NCBI GenBank assembly: GCA_911728435.2
Contig: OU452199.1
Coordinates: forward strand, 7,946,860 to 8,010,859
Origin: Apoderus coryli
Taxonomy: Eukaryota > Arthropoda > Insecta > Coleoptera > Attelabidae
Direction: 5' to 3'
Length of the DNA stretch: 64,000 nucleotides
In this document: piece by piece, positions 21,740 to 34,008 of the stretch
How the letters are laid out: each line of letters begins with the position of its first letter
Position numbering within the stretch: the stretch's first letter is position 1
Position numbers and translations under genes: made by a program
The notes under the pieces: model-generated
Database searches by the model: none
Seen by the model: the letters and a program-made list of their open reading frames with translations, nothing else
What the model was told of the DNA's origin: nothing

Positions 21740-21876
21740 ATAGTATATTAAGTATTGAGAACAGTAAGTGTAGTTTACCGATCGACGACAATGTTTGGCG
21801 ACTGAGCGAAGCGAAGTCGCCAAAATTGGATGAGATCGGTAAACTACTTACTGTTTGAGATGCTTATACTATTTTT
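21740..21876. repeat. Foldback hairpin with GAGCGAAGCGA apex
   Basis: CAGTAAGT..TAGTTTACCGATC (from 21762) and GATCGGTAAACTACTTACTG (to 21853) are inverted copies. An inner pair TTTGGCGACT/AGTCGCCAAA flanks the apex GAGCGAAGCGA. An outer ATAGTATA pair extends the fold. The apex sequence is shared with 2625-2726. Confidence 0.75.
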
Positions 21877-22083
21877 TGTACGATCGAAATAGCTGAAATT
21901 GCAATTTTATTATTTTTAATAATTAATATTTTCAATTAAATACAAATTCAGGTTAGCTGAATACCCTCTACAAAGTTGCAGTTGAACGTTGTCATGGAAC
22001 TAATTGTTATTGTTATGATTGTTATCGTATTTTTTATGTCATGTATTTGTCAAAACTTATTTAAATAAGTATTATTATTGAAA

Positions 22084-22156
22084 ATGAGTGACTTTGAATG
22101 TGAATCTCTTGATGAAGCATGGAATGTTGGAATAGCCGCTATAATTCCAGAGAACG
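22084..22156 (+). CDS. Possible Crypton-type N-terminal exon
   Basis: ATG at 22084 opens MSDFECESLDEAWNVGIAAI and IPEN and ends at a donor AACG|GTATGA. An acidic leader followed by W..G..AIIP resembles the start of Crypton-like tyrosine recombinases in insects, remnants of which occur at 44523 and 50205. No downstream exon was found. Weak call. Confidence 0.25.
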
Positions 22157-22799
22157 GTATGAAAATGCTTATAAAAGTTCATACCTAATGCCGTTTAATA
22201 TACAATTTAAAAATCAAAATAATGACGTCAGCATAAATGCGCAATGATATACCGTCGTGAATTTACTTACCGTTCTCTGAACGGTAAGTGAATTACTTAC
22301 CGTCGTGTTTGGGTTGTCAGCCAGTAAATGTCACTTACTGTCATAAAGACAGACACGGTAAACAATCAAAAAAGGTCGGTCGTACAAAAATTATTATAAC
22401 AATTTTTTTATGGGACGGATAGTAAGGCATTCAAAATAACACTAAGCAAAACAACAAGCTTTCTTCGTCAACGACTTGAGGATATTTGAAGGCAAAGATC
22501 TATGTTAATTATCCTCAGACTATAGATGATCTGAAAATATCCCATTGATGAGATTAAGATAACCCCCAGCAACCGTGGACTCGGAGAAGGTTACATTACA
22601 TTCTTAAACCGCAATATTTGTACTAAACTAAATATGTTTTACAGTTTTAATTATAATCAATGAGTGTTTAATTAAAAAATTAAAATAAAAACATTCTAAA
22701 TGCAACATAACATAAAATTGTTCGCAGGTTTTGTTTGTAAGCTTTGTCATACAGCCATTGCCTACATTGTTTTTCTCTAATAGAACAAAAATCGATTGT

Positions 22800-23237
22800 G
22801 TCGCCCCAAAACTTTAATAATAATTATTATTATAATTGTATTATTTTCAATAAACTAACGTAACAAACTAAGTACTTTCTTCAAAATATAGAAAACAAAA
22901 AAAGTATTGCCAGAGCTGAGATTCGAAGCCATAACCTTCCGCATACGAAGCGAAGGCTCTATCAATGACGCCACAGTACCATTTTTTGGGATATTGTATT
23001 TTAATTGTAATATATATACGTTCCAACTACCTAACTGGTGAAATTTTAAACGCGATTTTCTCGATAATTGTAGGAACAAATATCAAAAGTGATCTATCGC
23101 TGTAAAGCAGATAAAAAATGCTTTAAAATGATGCATCACTCGATCCCTACTTTAGCGGTTGTGTCCACCCCTATCACAGGGCTTAAGCGATTTCAACCAA
23201 AAACTAATGGGCTCATCCTATGACATTCTCAAACTCA
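22800..23237 (-). mobile_element. tRNA-related SINE, copy A
   Basis: This segment aligns with 63257-63760 over its whole length: CGCCCCAAAACTTTA, a TTATTATTATAATTG stretch, CAATAAACTAACGTAACAAA, then GGTTGTGTCCAC near the right end. Within it, 22908-22972 read on the minus strand looks like a tRNA (TGATAGAGC A-box-like, GCTTCGAATCTC B-box-like). The tRNA part is shortened and not a functional tRNA. Confidence 0.7.
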
Positions 23238-24086
23238 AAATGCAGTTGCTTGAAATTAGACAATATTTTTCATCAGCTTAATCATAAAACAAATGAATAC
23301 AGTGCGATATATGACTTCTAAGTAGCTCCAACTTCACAATCAACCAAAAAAGCTTTTAGTGGCGTAATGTGAATCACATCTAGGAATGTTAAGGTCCAGT
23401 GTGATTACAAAGCAAAAGTAAAGAGATAGAAAGTGACAACTACGAGTATTGTTTTATTTTTTACTGTTTAAGTATTTTTTTAAACTAAATTTTACATTTT
23501 GAGCTTAAATTTCCTACTCTTAATTATAAGCTCTTTTGAATGCTATTTAGAAACAAAGAACAGTGTTTGTTAAACTTTATTGTGCATACTTTAAAACTTT
23601 TCATTGACACAACTTTTTGTCTTCAGTGTATATATCCTAGTTCGTCTACTTTTCCCAGTATTGTTTAGCCAAGAAATTAGCAAAAGCTTTAAAGTTAATT
23701 AGGTAGTAGATACTTAAGCTATTTTATTCAATTTTCCTTAGTTAGCATAAGTAAAAACTCTATACCACTGCTATATAGAAGAATAATAATGATATATAAG
23801 TAGACGGTAAGTAAATTTACAAAGATATCAATGACCTGCTTTAGAGCTAGTACTAATTAGGCATTGTATTCACTACTAATAGTAAGTAATACTATCAGTA
23901 GGTACTTGAAAATAATCGGTTATACATCGATAACTTGTTGCATAATTAAAAAGTGTGTCAGTTTGACAGCTTAAATATTCTGTAGGTATTTGTATTATTG
24001 TAGTGTATAGTATTATTTTAATGAACGAATAGTATTTGGCTACATTATTTTGTGAGTAAATTAAACCAATAGATATCAACTATAAA
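23238..24086. other. Intergenic, nothing recognised
   Basis: AT-rich; no exon, repeat end or motif seen. Confidence 0.4.
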
Positions 24087-24690
24087 AAGTGATGAAGCTA
24101 CATTCAGTAGTGATCACGGCGTGAACATGCACAATATGCATTAGGGGAGATGGAGAATTAACGTTTGGTGTGGCATCATCGATAACAGGATAATTGGGCC
24201 TTATTTTTTTCCACCCGCCTGCAAATGCAGTGTCCAAGTATCTACGGACAATAACCGCTTAATAGGCAGGACAGCCATCTTGATTCTTGTTGAAGATACA
24301 TGGCGTTCCTGTTTCAATTGGAACGCCTGCGGTTTCCAGAAGAACGGGAAGTTCGTTCATGAAAAATGCCAAATAAACCTGCCCAGTAACTCACCCGTCA
24401 AAAAACTAAGACCAGATGATTCCTGAATCCAGCGTGTATTGTTAGAAGACCAATAATGCATATTGTGTATGTTCCCGACGGCATCACTACTGAATGTAGC
24501 TTCAGCCGTCCACAAAATATGCCCAAGAAAATTGGGATTGTCTGCCATCATACCTTGCATCAAACGGCAGAAGTTTAAACGGTGGCCATAATCTTCAGAG
24601 CTCAGAGCTTTGTGCAACACTACGTGATACAGATGAAGTTTGTAAAAGAATTCAGAATTCTTTAGGAACCAAATCTTCATGCATTACTAA
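24087..24690. pseudogene. Two Tc/mariner-like transposase fragments, tail to tail
   Basis: 24087-24205 (plus) reads DEATFSSD...NMHNMH then RINVWCGI and IGPYFF. From 24690 down to about 24206 the minus strand reads HRLNFCRLMQGMMADNPNFL, EATFSSDAVGN, HNMHYWSSNN, then with frameshifts MNELPVLLE, QDGCPAY and VRRYLD. Both belong to an insect IS630/Tc3-like family (DEATF...HNMHYW...WCGI...QQDGAPPHY). The plus part supplies the middle that the minus part lacks, but inverted, so the copy was rearranged. Non-functional. Confidence 0.75.
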
Positions 24691-25017
24691 AGTTTAGATT
24701 AGATATATTTCTGGAAACCGAAAAAAAGAAACGGATGTTCGCGAATTATCCTCAGCGAACTTGTTCTGCTAATACTTAACTCTGCAGAAATTGTTCTTGT
24801 GCTTATATGAGGATTCACTACAATCATTGCAAGAACATTTATAGTGCTTTCATCACATTTAGTGCTTTGTCAAAATATTCATGAAAAACTGCAAGAACGT
24901 CTTGTCAATTTTGAAAACTAAATCAAACTTGTTGCTATGGAAATTATCTACGTTCTATTTTTTGATTGGACAGCCGCATGAGTACCTATAATCGTTTTGT
25001 ATTATCGAAAATATACT

Positions 25018-25131
25018 TACAAGCAAACTTTTCAAATGAGACGCTCTGATGGGTAAAAAATGGTACGAATAAAATAATGGAGAATATACTAGCTAACTTT
25101 TCAAATGCATCGTTCTGATTGGCTAAAAATG
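25018..25131 (+). repeat. Two-copy direct repeat, 66-bp period
   Basis: AACTTTTCAAATG-CG-TCTGAT-GG-TAAAAA occurs at about 25026-25067 and again at about 25092-25131. A simple local duplication. Confidence 0.55.
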
Positions 25132-25769
25132 GGGGGTAACATTTTTTTCGAACTTCTGAAAGGCGTAAGTATTCAGGGGAGAGTTTAATAAAATTCTACC
25201 AAGTGGACTTCAACAAATTTGACAGATTCAAAATGATTGGCGCAGTCAAATAACATCAACGTTACTGACTTTTAGTCTCGAATTATTCGCAAATATTCTT
25301 GGTATGTTGAAAAATGATTTAAATTTTTATATCGTAAACGAAGCAACATATGGAAAAAATACAGGAGATAAAAAAGTTGTAGTTTTACTTGCTTTAACTC
25401 AACACAATGTCGAAATTAAACTGCAGTCACTGCTGTACAGTTTTTTTTGTTCATAATTTTATTTTCCCCCCTAACGCCACTGAACTTAATAATTTTGATG
25501 TAGGTAGGGCCATATAAGCTCTCAAACAACAAAACATGTAATAAATATAGCTTTTCGTAAGAATTATTGATAACCACTGATGATGCGGGTGGTGCTGCCA
25601 ATCATGTTTGGTGACATATGTAAAAAGTTTTTAGAAATATCTATTAAACTTTATTGTGTGGAGAAGAATATTTATATATATTTTTGTTGCTTTAGACATC
25701 AGCAAATCTTTTTAATTATCGGGTTTTGTTCCTTTTTATTCTCTTTGGAGTTTCAGAACTAGTATTTTT

Positions 25770-27130
25770 TTAATTTTTGAACCCTCTTTTAAACTCGTTG
25801 CCTACGCTCAATGTTAATCACCACCTATAAATATCCTGTAGTATTTTCGTATCAAATGTGGTTAAAATCCGTTCAGTAGTTATTGAGTTATCACGGATAC
25901 AAATTTTTTCTGACCTTTTTATAGAATTTTCACGGACGCCTATGGTGCATTAATTTTTGTCGTGTATTTTTAACACCAATTCAACTAGTTAAATAGAAAT
26001 TTTTTTACATTTAAATTTTTTTTTTATTTTACCCCCTTTTCTACTATTTAGGAACACCTATGTAAACAAAAATTTTATGCTGCATTTTGTAGGTTATCTT
26101 ATATGTGAAAGCTATAGCCAATTTTTCTGGTATATTTGGACAAAAAATTTTTTCGTTTTTGACCCTTTTTTAGACTATTTTCAAAAGCCTGTTTGAACCA
26201 ATTTTTTATGGAATATTTTTTAGGTTATATTGTATCACAACTATGAAAAATTATTCCATATTTCGAATAAGTTTAGGAAACACAATTATCGGACTAGATA
26301 TGGCAGTCATATTCATAACAAGCGATTCACTCGGAGTTTGGTGATCTGTAATCCATAATGGTGTTAAGATTTTTAATAACTTGCCCTACTCGCTTAGAAA
26401 TGTGGTAAATGTAAATAAATTCAAATTGGATTTAAAGAAATTTGTACTTATTGAATTTTCTCGGGACTTGTAGTTCCTCCTCAGTACTCATGATTGATTT
26501 ATTGTTCTTGTGTGTGTGATTGCATAATGCCAGAGATTGATGTACATTAATCTTTGGTAATACATATACATATTAATGTGTTCGTAAATTTTCTTCTTCT
26601 TAATGTGTGTAAGTTACTATAAGTTTAAATTTAATTCTAATTTTAAGTGTTTGATTCCTGTTATAAGATTTTTTGTATCTTCTTGGAGTTAATAACAATT
26701 ATTGAGAAAAAAAATTTACTTTTTATGTTTTGACCCCTTTTCCACTACTTACGAACGCCTATGAGAGTAAGTTATTTATGACACATTTTATAGATTATAT
26801 TCTATCAAAGCTATAAATAACTAGTTAATATTTCTGCTATGTTTAAGAAATACGATTTTTTTAAATCTTTTTTACCCCATTTGACACTATTTTCGAACGC
26901 CAATGTGGTCTAATATTTTATGTTAAATATTTTAGGTTATATTCAATTAAATGCGTAAAAAATTATGCAATATTTCGGGTAACTTTAAGAACTGTGAATT
27001 TTTTTAATTTTGAAACCCTCTTTTAAACCCATTGCCTACGCTCAATGTTTCCCAAAAGCTCCTTGCCATGTCCAATAGTATTTTTGTACCAAATTTGGTT
27101 AAAATCTGTTAAGTGGTTTTTGCGTTTTCG
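25770..27130. repeat. Diverged tandem repeats interrupted by a LINE stub
   Basis: Units of roughly 140-150 bp recur: an ACCCCTTTTCTACTATTT-like start, GAACGCCTATG, then TTTTATAGGTTATATT-TATCAAAGCTAT. Copies are visible near 26030, 26160, 26735 and 26875. The outer copies (25780 and 27005) end in ACCAAATTTGGTTAAAATC, a 3' sequence common to many insect LINE/SINE ends. A 400-bp LINE stub sits in the middle. Confidence 0.55.
26285..26700 (+). mobile_element. LINE ORF2 C-terminal stub
   Basis: TRYGSHIHNKRFTRS, IFNNLPYSLRNVVNVNKFK and LDLKKFVL are the extreme C-terminus of CR1/Jockey LINE polymerases (family pattern: YNGI.IYN.LP..I.....FK..LK.FL). It stops at about 26472, followed by a 3' UTR. 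Inserted into the tandem repeat region. Confidence 0.6.
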
Positions 27131-27149
27131 TGCATACAGACATTTCTTT

Positions 27150-27620
27150 AAACTACTTATTTATGTATAAAATGACCAAAAACAAGTATTTCCGGTGAAA
27201 TTAAAAACAAAAAAAATTCATGAAACTAATAGTCTCCATATAGTACATATATGACATGGAGAGCTAAAAAATCGTTATTTACAAAAAAACACCCTGTATT
27301 TTGGAAACAATGCATTTCCGGACGTGTGTTTATGGAAACTTTTTTACATAATATGACCTGAGAAATAACTCCCTTAAATATTGCCGCGTCTTTTTGAAAC
27401 ACCCTGTATACACCTTTTCAGAGTTATAGAAATGCACAAAAATCCTGGACGTTCCAACAATGAACATAATAAAAAATATTGAGATAAATGCGCTAGAGTA
27501 TTTTTTAGTTTTTGAAGAAAGATGTTGTATTACGAGAAGCAGTTGCCAACAAATCATGCCAGTCAAATGGACATAAAATTATTTTGGAAACAATAGCGTT
27601 TTCTTGATAGCTATTGACAA
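27150..27620. mobile_element. Clustered MITE ends
   Basis: CACCCTGTAT occurs at 27289-27298 and again at 27402-27411, the second after TTTTTGAAA. This is the right end of insect foldback MITEs as at 21387 and 43816. No matching left ends were identified, so these are truncated or nested. Confidence 0.45.
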
Positions 27621-28183
27621 CAGTGGGATTTTGTGATAATACGAACTGGTTCATGATTCCTACTTTTTTTTTAATATACGAACCCCGACTTTGGGAAATA
27701 TTCCTTCTTTAAGTAAGTTGAAAAATTAATATGAAGGACTTTTCATCATTTCTAAAATGTCCTATTTCTATAAAACATCTTTTATTATATTCTATTAAGG
27801 CCTTTTTAGTAATTCATCTTGTATACTTTTAGAGTTAGTTATACACTCCACTTTGTATAGGTACTTGGAGAGAATAAAAACTTTTCTTTCTTATAATGAG
27901 GGTCTTATACCATTTATTCTTGTCACGTTTGAAGTTTGCAGCGACTTTTTTTTCAACTGGAGATGTCCCAAAAACTCTTCCGTACAGAACCGTATACGTG
28001 GAAAGGCATTAAAAATAACGCAGATGCTACAGGAATTGTATTTTATTTAATAATTAAATACAAACTCTCTAAATAAGTCTTTCATAAAAATAGCAAAATA
28101 TATTCAATTTTTGTTTTTCGACTCTAGTTTTTTTCCACGCTTTTAAAAGTTTTGTATATTTTTTATACATTTTTCATAGAGTT

Positions 28184-29284
28184 CCCAAGTAGCAACGGTA
28201 CGTTTTTGTGACGTCGCTTTATGGGGATTTTAAGTCGAGGACGTTTACTACCCGCCAGAGAAACGTTTTAGAAACGTCTTCATAAATACGTATTAAAGAC
28301 GTATATAGGAAACGTAATTTTGACGTCGTTTTTCTAAGGTCATTTTTTAAGTCTGAATTTTTTAAATTCTGTTATGATTAATGATAATTATACCAATTTA
28401 TAGCAAATGAAAAAGTAAAATGTTACCATTGCCAAAAATGATACAAAAATTACAGCAGGTAAGAGATTTTGTTTTTCACATTAATTGCTTTCTTTATATT
28501 AAAAAAAAAAAAAAGTTACAAATAAAATACTGCTGCAATTTTGCCTAGGTTTCTGAAAGTTTAAATATTGATATTTTAGTAAAAGGTAAAGGCGTTTATT
28601 GGGATATAAACAATCTTAATTAAGCAGGAATTCTAATATTTATTTATTGTTTTAGAAGCCGTTAAACATCCTTGTAAAGAAGCCACTGCTGTGTCAATCG
28701 AAAGTGGATTGAAGGTTTGGCTAAAAAATGCACCTAAAAGATTGTCTCTAGAATAGGATTTTTAGTTTTTTTAGACTTAATCGATTTGTTTATTTCTTAA
28801 CGCTATTTGTTATAGTAAAATAATAATTACCTAACAATTTTTGTTATTGTTTGAATACAACAGTTGAGTGTTGGTGTAAAGAATTCTACAGAATTCTTAA
28901 ATGAAAATTAGATAATATATATTTAAGTTCGAAGAAATCCATCCTCCTGTATAGAAAAGTCAATGAAAATTTGTAGTACTTTTTGTATTATTATGAAAAA
29001 GTGTCAGTATAAAGCTTTACATTGATTATGGTTTATATTAGAGGATGTAATAATTTGATATTTCCAGAATCGTGACCTAATATAACGTGTTAACATATAA
29101 GTGACGCATTTTAAACGTTTCATTAATCATATCTTCGACTTAATTTATACGTTTTTTTTCGACGTTTATTCGACTGTGAGATTCTGACGTATGAAATACG
29201 TATATTATCTTATCGAAAAGAAGCAATGTCAACGCATCTCATGACGTAAAAATTACGTAAAAAGTCGTACCCTTGCTAGTTGGG
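28184..29284. mobile_element. 1.1-kb TIR element with ACGT-rich subterminal arms
   Basis: The ends are CCCAAGTAGCAACGGTACG and CGTACCCTTGCTAGTTGGG, a 19-bp inverted repeat with two or three mismatches. Inside each end about 150 bp contains eight or nine ACGT tetramers, mostly in GACGT/AAACGT/TACGTA contexts. The centre is ordinary AT-rich DNA with one possible exon (28655-28756, after TTTTAG) ending in LKVWLKNAPKRLSLE. No target-site duplication was identified. Superfamily unknown. Confidence 0.65.
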
Positions 29285-29289
29285 TAGTA

Positions 29290-31010
29290 TTAACATCATC
29301 ATAAAACATAGTAAAACCAAGAAAACCTAAGCAGGATGGGATGATTTAGTATTAATTCTCCCCTGAGAATTCTAAAATTGTTGGCGAAATGTGCGTCGAG
29401 ATCAAAAAAGTGTTTTGGAGAAGTGGTAAAACGAGTTTTTAATATTACTACACGCCAAAGGTTCTACTCATTGGTTTGTTAGAATCACACACATATATTT
29501 TGGGGTAGCCACTGGTTAGATGGTTAAAAAATAAAAACACTTATCTATCAACCAGGTCATGTAAGGCCCTTTTTACGAACCCGTAAAGTACTTGTAAATT
29601 GTTTTCAATCCATTCAAATTGAGTGGCTTTGCATGAACTCTCTACTGTGACGATACGAGGGTCTATTGTGACATAACTCAAGTCGATTATTTTGCTGGTT
29701 GAGCTTTATTTTGGACTCAGTAGAGGAAGGGCTAGATCAACGAATTTCGCAAATCTAAATCCAGCTAATGCTAAGCAGGCACAAGTAAAATTCGGAATTT
29801 TCAACGACAGTTATAAGTCTTTCTAATTATAATTTAAAATGTATACATTTAAGATTCTACCGGGGCTATCTTTACATTAGAAATGGACATCGAATGCAGC
29901 GTTTTTTTGATACATTTCTCCCTCGTATATATTCGACTCATGCCTGCCAAAGGATACCGACAGTAATAAAAATAACTACAGCGACTGGAAAAAGTTGGGT
30001 TAATGATTAGAATTTGCAAATAAATATAATATGAATGAAACAAATAATTTTTGGCAACGTGTTATTTTCTCAGATTAATCTAAATATAATCGGATGTACA
30101 TCATATGGTATGGCGAAGACTTAATGTGGAATTGAAACAAGAAAATTTGTGTCCGACAGTAAAACACTGTGGCAGAATATTGTAACCATGATTTGTTCAA
30201 TAGTTTTTCTTAGATTAATAAAATGAAAGAAGATCTATCAAATTACATAATAATTTTTAATAATACCTCAAGTGGATGAAACTTTTTGCAGTCACTGTAT
30301 CAGACACCACCGGTATTACGTTGGCATGTAGTTATATATTATATAGACAGTTTTTTTTATAAGGCAGTATACCAGTGACACGAGCGGAACACGTTTGTTT
30401 TAATTTTGAGGGGGAATTATTTTGTGACAAGTGTAAGTATATAATATAATATTTGTTTTTAAAAATATTTTTAAAATGGCAAAACAGTTATACCTTTAAC
30501 ATTTATTGTTAATACATAAAGTATTTTTAAAATATTGTAGGACATGTACTGTTATGAAAAGTTAAAAGGGTGCGTCTATGGACTGCTGAGGTCGGTATTG
30601 ACATTACAAAGGGAGATCGAGTTGTGGTTTTTTATATCATTTTAAATTAAGATTAGAAAGACTATACCAGTCCCACCAGGCAATGAAAATAAGATCCACA
30701 CATTCCATACAGCTGCCTGGATCTTAGTTTCGATAGATTATTAATTAAACTTTTCGAATGTGGATGGTTGTGTCAAAATTTAGAACTCTTGGCTTCATTC
30801 AGGTATTTTAAGTATCGCATTGTGGACGAGAGTCAGATTACTGGTTTTCCTGATATGCTAGAGTCATTTGAGATGATATAAATCTTTAGATTAGGGTCTT
30901 TATAGCTGCTTGGCTATCGGAGACGTTCAATCGCACAAATTGCCTCTGTTCAAGCAGCAGATCAATGGCTAGAAATTCTCCCTGAAATACATGGGAGCAC
31001 AAATATTACA
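29290..31010. other. Intergenic, nothing recognised
   Basis: No exon or known repeat recognised. The 64-aa frame at 29849-30043 (minus) has no signature. Confidence 0.4.
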
Positions 31011-31014
31011 AAAT

Positions 31015-31044
31015 GTTTGGATTACCTTCTGAGGTAATCCAAAC
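31015..31044. repeat. Perfect 13-bp-arm hairpin
   Basis: GTTTGGATTACCT and AGGTAATCCAAAC are exact inverted copies around TCTG. Isolated; function unknown. Confidence 0.7.
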
Positions 31045-31884
31045 AACTTCTGAGTCATTCCCAAAACACTGTGACTTTCAATAGTCCACTGTACGCGGTG
31101 ACCTGGCTTCCTGCTGGTCACACTATTTATTGCCAGAACAAATTGCATTCACAAAGCAGATAGTTTTGCTTTGGTCGTTGGCATATTTTCTGAACGAACA
31201 AAACATTAGATCTCCCTTTAAGAATCACCATTAGTTCATTATTTTAATTTCTTACATGTCAAATATAGCTTTGAATAATTTTTAGAACAAATTAAATAAC
31301 AAATCCACATAATCCAACTCTGTGAAAGCTTCTCATACTTGAATTGTACGAAACAACAAATAGACCTTCTTAATCCCTGCGGAGATTAAAGTGAGACTTA
31401 TCCTCTTGTATGCACTATTGTAATGCATCTGACGTACCTATTTTAAAATGAGTTTAAAAATTAAGTCTTCCCTGTCGCTTGTATACCATAGCATACACAT
31501 TTCTATGTGAGTGTCGTACAAGTCTGTTACTGGCGCAAAAGTTTCGTAAAGAAACAAAAGAATACTTTAATCGAGACGAACGGAATGTTTTAATAATAAT
31601 GTTCTCTAATGTAAAGTACAGTGTTATGTAGAAGGAATCCAGGATTTTGGATGTTTTGTAAACAATTTTCTGTTAAAGGCTTCTTAAGTCAGAAAGTATT
31701 AGATCTAGCAACGTGGCACATATGCTGAGCACATATGCTGAATTATTTCTCCTAGGGCAATGTTTTAATAAATAATTGGACTAAATAGAAGTTACTTACT
31801 TAATTTTCCAAAGGAATCGATTACGAACACGAGTGGGATAGATTCGGAAACGAAACGCCTTTACTCTACAAAGTACGTGTAAAG

Positions 31885-32040
31885 TAGTAAGATGTCCACT
31901 GCCAGATTTGTTGTTTCAAATCGCAGGTGCATCTCAAGAGCGATGTATATGATTGAGTTCGTGTGGTCCGCAGAGTGGCATGACTGACGCAATCGTCGGA
32001 AATCTTCCTCTCTATCTAATTGAGTTGTAGACAAAGTTGT
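31885..32040. repeat. Dispersed repeat, copy 1 (second at 33058-33240)
   Basis: TAAGATGTCCACTGCCAGAT...CAAATCGCAGGTGCATCTCAA...GCAGAGTG...GACTGACG...GGAAATCTTC recurs in the same order at 33058-33240 with many changes. On the minus strand both can be read as a short frame (EDFRRLRQS.. / EDFRQSRHSAEP), perhaps the end of an unidentified element ORF. Confidence 0.5.
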
Positions 32041-32815
32041 TATAAGATCTAAAATCTATCCAATAAACCAAAAAAGCTAGTCAATACAATGATGGATCTA
32101 TTCGTGAATATTTCACGCTCCTGGTCCTATTGGATAGGCCATTCCCTCCTGCCTCAACCGAAATCATAATTCATTATTTGGTTAATAACTTTCAGCCGCC
32201 TTGGAGGGTTTCTACATACTGCTTTACAGTAGCAATAAAAAAAAAATCCCGATGGCAGCCAGTCGGAAAAGTAGATTTTTGATTTATGTATTTTTTATTT
32301 ATACTTAGTCTACCACTGACACCCACTATTAATAAACAAATAATGGAATATTCTGACAGTCGCCAAATATACCAAAGTGTCATATTGACAGTTATTTTAA
32401 CTGAAATACCCATTATACTGTAACACATACGTAAGTACGGTCTTATTGTTATGTCACAGGTGTTTATTTGTCAAAATAATTACAGGTGTAGCGGGTGATG
32501 ATATTTTATTTTTTGTTACTTTATATTGACTTATATTTACTTAAATATGCCAGCGATGAAAAAACTCTCCAAATAAACATTGTAGAGATTTACGTGCTCT
32601 ATCATTTGATATGTAACATTGGTATTTTCTATTAACAATGAAAAAAATATGATTTTTTTAAAACTTTGACAGCCCGCCATTTCGAAATTAGCTCGCCGAT
32701 TTCAATCGCCAACGAACTCACGCGATTCCATGACCTAGCCGATTTTTTAACCAAATTTTGTTTCGATTGGTCAAAAAATGCGGCCTAGACCGTGACGCAA
32801 AGTTTTCTATATCCC

Positions 32816-32875
32816 ATATATATATATATATATATATATACTATACTCTGTCAACTTAGTTGAATATCTTTGTTT

Positions 32876-32908
<33 letters not shown>
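32816..32908. repeat. Two TA microsatellite tracts
   Basis: (TA)n at 32816-32840 and again at 32880-32910, separated by about 40 bp of unique sequence. Confidence 0.9.
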
Positions 32909-32910
<2 letters not shown>

Positions 32911-33592
32911 TATATAAACTATTGAACTGAGGTCATTTTTAGGATCCAGGGGTCATAAAATGAAGGACTGCATAAAAATTTTTCAAAATTTCGGTTGTGT
33001 CGATCTCCTGAATAGTTAGATTTTATTTAAAAATCTACTAATAGTTCTTTCAGAGTAGAGCGTAAGATGTTCACTGCCAAATTTGTTGTTACAAATCGCA
33101 GGAGCATCTCAACAGCTATGTGCCTTTAACATTTTTGAGGTTAACGTCTCTTTCTGTCATTTGGTATTTTAATGAGTTCTTGTGGTTCTGCAGAGTGCCG
33201 AGACTGACGGAAATCTTCTTTTCTTGCGATGTTTCTTGACATGGCTACGAATTCTATGTTACCCAACTGATTGTCTATATTAACATTGAGTGTCCATAAG
33301 CATATATGTTTCGATCCAGAAGTGCTGGAATACTTCACATAGGAAAGCGCTAAAAAACGAAATTGGTTAGATATTCGTAATATGATGATTGTCCCAGAAA
33401 TAATGCACAGTTCGCTCTAGCTCGAAGAATATTTATTGCTGAAGATACAAGTGATAACAGACGTTCATTATAATCGCAAGTAAATTTGACAACGTCGAAT
33501 ACAAGTCTATTGGTTGTGTTTACATTGGATTATTATTTGTAACATAAATATAGAAATAAACTGATATCGTATACGAACTGAAAAAATTTCCT

Positions 33593-33668
33593 TGTTACAA
33601 GTGGGATTCGAACCCAACATCTCCCGATTGCCGGTCAGGTGTTCTAACCAATTGAACTACCGTGTCAC
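33593..33668 (-). tRNA. tRNA-like sequence, probably pseudogene or SINE head
   Basis: The minus strand has a perfect D arm (GTTC-AATTGGTTA-GAAC), a 5-bp anticodon stem (CCTGA/TCGGG with G-T) and an intact T arm with GGGTTCGAATCCC (perfect B box). The acceptor strands GACACGG and TTGTAAC do not pair, and the anticodon loop CCGGCAA has C instead of T at position 33. It therefore looks like a polymerase III-competent but not functional tRNA. A tRNA-derived SINE head is the best alternative. Confidence 0.5.
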
Positions 33669-33825
33669 ATAATAGAAATCTCCCTCAGTCCGTATACATT
33701 AACGTCTTTTGTACGAGAGTTTGTATATATATTTAAGAATTATAATTATTAATAAATTCAGCTGGATTTTTAGGTAACAACCTGATTGTTTTATTTCGGA
33801 TTCTTGGTTCGTAGTCAATTTCAAT

Positions 33826-34008
33826 ATGCCTTCAGCGTGCTGTATACCTAAATGTAAAACCAGTTATAATAGCGCCTTAAAACAAGTGCAAAATGATAAA
33901 CTAATAACAGTTTTTATATTTCCCAAAGATGATAATTTAAAACAGAAATGGTTACAGGCTCTTCCTAGGTCTAACCGGCCGAGTATGTACAGTGGAGTGG
34001 TTTACTAA
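33826..34008 (+). pseudogene. THAP-domain N-terminal fragment
   Basis: The 60-residue frame begins MPSACCIPKCKTSYN and contains VFIFPKDDNLKQKWLQALPR. This is the first two thirds of a THAP domain: C6 and C10 (or C5/C10), the FPKD block and the conserved W42. The closing CxxHF pair is missing because a stop follows at once after GVVY. It could be the 5' end of a P-like transposon or of a domesticated THAP gene cut off by rearrangement. Without a donor and second exon I treat it as broken. Confidence 0.6.

Noticed and set aside
31720..31745. Direct repeat CACATATGCTGA x2
   Set aside because: Two short adjacent copies only; ordinary slippage.
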